Assembly: GCA_030740295.1 (NCBI GenBank)
Contig: JASLXP010000863.1
Span: 1-8,401, forward strand
DNA: 8,401 nt
DNA from: Planctomycetota bacterium
Lineage (GTDB): Bacteria; Planctomycetota; PUPC01; JACPCR01
Reading direction: 5' to 3'
Under the pieces are notes generated by a model, which had not been told where the DNA came from, did no database searches, and saw nothing but the letters and a program-made list of their open reading frames with translations. The position numbers and the translations under genes were made by a program. Shown here one piece after another: positions 5,852 through 8,401 of the stretch; the stretch's first letter is position 1; each line of letters starts with the position of its first letter.

Positions 5852-8155
5852 TCACCGATTAAATAGCAGCGAATAATCTTCAAGCGATATCGCTACCTTG
5901 AAATCAGCAGGCACTGGACCGCTAAAGGCAATCTCAGTTGTGTCCCGCACAATGTCCCCAGGCCTCCAAATAGTTGTGGGGTAAATCCAGCCGGCCATCA
6001 GGTGGCGCGAGGACATTTCAGAGCCATCGGGCAGTCTAAAGAACACGACCACCTCGTACTCCTTGTTCAATGGCTGGTGACACCTCCAGAATGACTCGAT
6101 TCGTACTGTTGCATTGGATTTGCCTGGCAATACGTTCCAACCAATCAGCTCAGCTCCGTTCTGTTGAATCTGCCCCGACTTGAATTGAACAGCCGGGATG
6201 CCGTCAAGCAGAATATTGTCCCATATGTAGTCTCTTGGCGCGCCTTTCTTAAAAACCAGGAAGCGGCCCTTGCGCATTACGAGGCCGTAGGATTCGTCCT
6301 TCAGCGCAACATCTCGCGCTTCGAGCGTTCTTTCGTATCTGGCCCACCGGTCCATCGCATCAAACACAAGGTAGTCCTGCTCACCCGGTAGATAGCGCCA
6401 GGACATTTCCAATCGGCCGTAGTTGGTGAAATGGCCAGCCGCACGGTAGGTCGCGAACACGCTGCTTTCGACAGGAATCAGATTCTGGATGTTCCTGATT
6501 ATTCGATGGCGCGGCCTAACCTCAAATGTTGCCGCCGACATCATTGGCAGAAAGAAAATTGAGAATGAGAGAACCGAGCATGCAAACACTGCTGCCATTA
6601 ATGCCGCGCGGGAATCGTCTGTCCATGTCCACCATTCATTAAGTTTGGCTCTGGCATTATTCAGACCGTGGATTCCAGCATAGAAGACGACTGGAATCAG
6701 TATGGCATGATTCCAATAGAGGATGGAATGGTGGTATGGGCTTCCGCTCAGCATCAAGAACAGAAACGCCGGAGCTAAAATAAGTATGCGAGATGGGCTG
6801 ATGGCCGCCGCCGCGCCGAGCGGCACAAGCAGGTGCAGCAACAAGGAGAAATTGCTGTAGGCCAGCAGGATGCCTAATACGTAAATCGGATCGGTAATCG
6901 TCCGCCACGCTATACCGAGGTAGCCCTGCCCAAGATGACTGAACACACCCATCACTCCTTTATAGGCATGTTCGTCAATCATCGGCAAGATGAGTTTTGT
7001 GCCGATGATAAAATAGAGTGCAGCCCCGGCAGCCAATCCTACGCCGTGTTTTCTGTGCGGAGAAAACACAGCCATGAAAATACCAAACATAGTAATCGTC
7101 ACCGCAGCATTTTCTTTTACACACATCGTCAAGACAGCCCAGACGATTGCGAGCCAGGGCCGCCCAGCAGTCAGACAATACCCGGCAGCCAGAAGCAGAG
7201 GAACCAGTTGGCCTTCTTCCGATGGCCCCCAGCCTGAACGAAACTCCAGAAACATCAACGGCGGATAAAGCAGGTACGCTAATCCGAAAACTAATGCGCA
7301 ACTGTGCGAGTCCAAGAGTCTTCTCGCGATCAGAAAAGCTGGTATGGCGCCGAGTGACAAAACAAGCGCATTAAAAACAATAATTGTCTCATGTTTTGGA
7401 AAGAGACAGTAGAGGGGAAAAAGAACACAGATCCGCGTGACAAAAATGTGGTCAAGATTCGTCCCAGGCCCGGGCTCTGACTTATGTGGCTGGTTATAGG
7501 TCATCATAAATTTGCCGTTCAAGGTGTGATGAAAACCTTCGGCAATCTGGCCCGAATCGTAATAGCCAAGATTCTGTGCGCGGAACTGTCGGATATTCAG
7601 GTTGGCGCACACCAGAAAATGGCAAAGCACTAGTGCTGCCAGGGCTGTCCAGCAGAGGGCTGTTCTGTTAAGCCTGGACAACACGTTGAAGCTCAGGCAG
7701 CTTCCAACTATGGCTACGATACACCCCAGGACCAGAATGGAGTGGAACACTGGTATCAGCGTCGGAACTGCGCCGGCAAGCCCAAGGAGTGGATGCAGGA
7801 CGAGCGTTGAAGGCGGAATCCAGAGCCACTTGCCTGGATCCAACCCGTTCCTGAAATCTACCTCTCTCGACTTTGCGTTGAGCAGGCCGCAGAGGAAGAA
7901 GAGTGCCAGCCCGACCAAGGCCCCCGATGCTATCCAGAGCAATGTTCCCCAGCCCAGATAATCAAGCCCACCTTCCGGCTCGAAGTACTCGTTTTTTCCT
8001 ACGCCCTGATAAAGGTGGATCCGTCCCTGACGAAACACGAAAAAGAACCAGCCGGCCGCCATGCCTCCGAGAGCGTTGAGACAAGCAAGATTCAGTAGTG
8101 AATTCTGTGAATGAGAGTCTGTGGCTGTCACTTCATGACTCAGCGCGGAATTCAT
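5852..8155 (-). CDS. DUF2079 multi-pass membrane protein with C-terminal beta-rich domain
   Basis: This integral membrane protein of about 767 residues matches the DUF2079 family, whose function is unknown but which resembles membrane glycosyltransferases of the GT-C kind. About a dozen hydrophobic segments span residues 20-540. DUF2079-like blocks include YYDSGQIAEGFHHTLNGKF (~198-216), NLDHIFVTRICVLFPLY (~233-249), LAYLLYPPL (~292-300), LTMCVKENAA (~342-351) and SPYHHSILYWNHAILIP (~472-488). A soluble part then reads RPRHRIIRNIQNLIPVESSVFA-type sequence and YLVFDAMD. The last ~110 residues (GAELIGWNVLP to YPTTIWRPGDIVRD) look like a separate beta-sandwich. The start is taken as the ATG at 8155, with GAAGAAG directly upstream. 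A TTG at 8164 in the same frame would add three residues. The repeat at 8171-8234 lies just upstream and may be in its leader RNA. Confidence 0.8.
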   Translation of the reverse strand: MNSALSHEVTATDSHSQNSLLNLACLNALGGMAAGWFFFVFRQGRIHLYQGVGKNEYFEPEGGLDYLGWGTLLWIASGALVGLALFFLCGLLNAKSREVDFRNGLDPGKWLWIPPSTLVLHPLLGLAGAVPTLIPVFHSILVLGCIVAIVGSCLSFNVLSRLNRTALCWTALAALVLCHFLVCANLNIRQFRAQNLGYYDSGQIAEGFHHTLNGKFMMTYNQPHKSEPGPGTNLDHIFVTRICVLFPLYCLFPKHETIIVFNALVLSLGAIPAFLIARRLLDSHSCALVFGLAYLLYPPLMFLEFRSGWGPSEEGQLVPLLLAAGYCLTAGRPWLAIVWAVLTMCVKENAAVTITMFGIFMAVFSPHRKHGVGLAAGAALYFIIGTKLILPMIDEHAYKGVMGVFSHLGQGYLGIAWRTITDPIYVLGILLAYSNFSLLLHLLVPLGAAAAISPSRILILAPAFLFLMLSGSPYHHSILYWNHAILIPVVFYAGIHGLNNARAKLNEWWTWTDDSRAALMAAVFACSVLSFSIFFLPMMSAATFEVRPRHRIIRNIQNLIPVESSVFATYRAAGHFTNYGRLEMSWRYLPGEQDYLVFDAMDRWARYERTLEARDVALKDESYGLVMRKGRFLVFKKGAPRDYIWDNILLDGIPAVQFKSGQIQQNGAELIGWNVLPGKSNATVRIESFWRCHQPLNKEYEVVVFFRLPDGSEMSSRHLMAGWIYPTTIWRPGDIVRDTTEIAFSGPVPADFKVAISLEDYSLLFNR

Positions 8156-8170
8156 CTTCTTCAAATGAAT

Positions 8171-8234
8171 GAACCGCGGATGAGCGAGTCACCAGAATCG
8201 TGTCTTCCATCCGTGACCCTCTCATCCGTGGTTC
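8171..8234. repeat. Inverted repeat of the CATCCGTGG type upstream of the DUF2079 gene
   Basis: GAACCGCGGATGAG (8171-8184) and CTCATCCGTGGTTC (8221-8234) are inverted copies. They pair at 13 of 14 positions, and the exception would be a G-U pair in RNA. A third, partial copy (TCTTCCATCCGTGACC, 8203-8218) lies in the loop. The core matches the palindrome at 2711-2793, although the flanks differ. The element sits about 16 nt before the DUF2079 start, so it may form a hairpin in that gene's leader. Confidence 0.65.
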
Positions 8235-8272
8235 CCTTTCTTGACATTCGACACAGTGACAGAATTCTCGCA

Positions 8273-8401
8273 TCAGTTGAACTTGATACTGCGCAGTTCT
8301 TTCGGATTCTGGTCTTTTTCAATATCGCTGATCAATTTTCTAAGTTGATCGATCTGCGGCTTCAATCCCTTCGCCTCCCAGTGAGCATTCAGCTTCGAGT
8401 C
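8273..8401 (-). CDS. C-terminal end of an unidentified protein (cut by window edge)
   Basis: Read on the minus strand, the last 42 codons of a gene enter from the right edge and end in TGA at 8273-8275. The visible peptide runs from DSKLNAHWEAKG to KELRSIKFN. It is strongly charged and probably helical, with a heptad-like LKPQIDQLRKLISDIEK stretch. It shows no family motif, so the product is unknown. The continuous frame to the edge, plausible amino-acid composition and same orientation as the DUF2079 gene (gap ~117 nt) support it as a real gene. Confidence 0.55.
   Translation of the reverse strand, partial: DSKLNAHWEAKGLKPQIDQLRKLISDIEKDQNPKELRSIKFN

Noticed and set aside
7602..7961. Plus-strand open frame within the DUF2079 gene
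   Set aside because: Antisense to transmembrane segments, with a low-complexity basic composition and no family resemblance.
8241..8269. TTGACA followed 17 nt later by ATTCTC, a possible plus-strand promoter
   Set aside because: The -10 box is poor, and it would drive transcription antisense to the partial gene at the right edge with no plus-strand gene visible.
1..8401. CRISPR array, tRNA, rRNA, transposase or defence genes
   Set aside because: No regularly spaced repeats, no tRNA-like cloverleaf and no transposase or defence motifs were seen by reading both strands. A dedicated RNA search was not possible.

Overview
This window is about 8.4 kb of moderately GC-rich bacterial chromosome, estimated by eye. 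It holds six complete protein genes, two genes cut by the window edges and one doubtful 20-codon reading frame. Nothing suggests a phage, plasmid, insertion sequence, CRISPR array or RNA gene. The host cannot be named from sequence alone. The mix of free-living metabolism, sugar and uronate TIM-barrel enzymes, a DUF2079 membrane protein and intergenic CATCCGTGG-type palindromes would fit an environmental lineage such as the PVC group or a neighbouring candidate phylum. That placement is a weak inference.

Region 1 (about 1-2602, plus strand) is a compact gene string: the C-terminal end of a galactokinase, anthranilate phosphoribosyltransferase (trpD), a basic 20-codon ORF, and a threonine-synthase-like PLP enzyme. 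galK and trpD overlap in a TAATG. The mini-ORF begins in the trpD stop (TGATG) and ends over the start of the PLP enzyme (ATGA). The string therefore reads as one translationally coupled operon that joins unrelated pathways. No other trp or thr genes are present.

Region 2 (2603-3887) starts with a 271-bp spacer holding a striking 34-bp-arm palindrome. It is followed by a probably exported SGNH-type protein related to the AlgX/AlgJ alginate O-acetyltransferases. No AlgI-type MBOAT partner is visible.

Region 3 (3942-5819, plus strand) holds two TIM-barrel sugar enzymes: a short mannonate dehydratase (UxuA family) and a xylose-isomerase-like sugar phosphate isomerase/epimerase. Together they suggest hexuronate or related sugar-acid use. 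A degenerate copy of the palindrome arm lies between them.

Region 4 (5852-8401, minus strand) converges on region 3. It holds a large multi-pass DUF2079 protein with an extra C-terminal beta-rich domain, and the last 42 codons of an unidentified gene. Another CATCCGTGG-type inverted repeat lies between these two.

The most distinctive features are the dispersed intergenic palindrome family and the exact interlocking of the mini-ORF with its neighbours. I see no convincing evidence for a wholly new multi-gene system.
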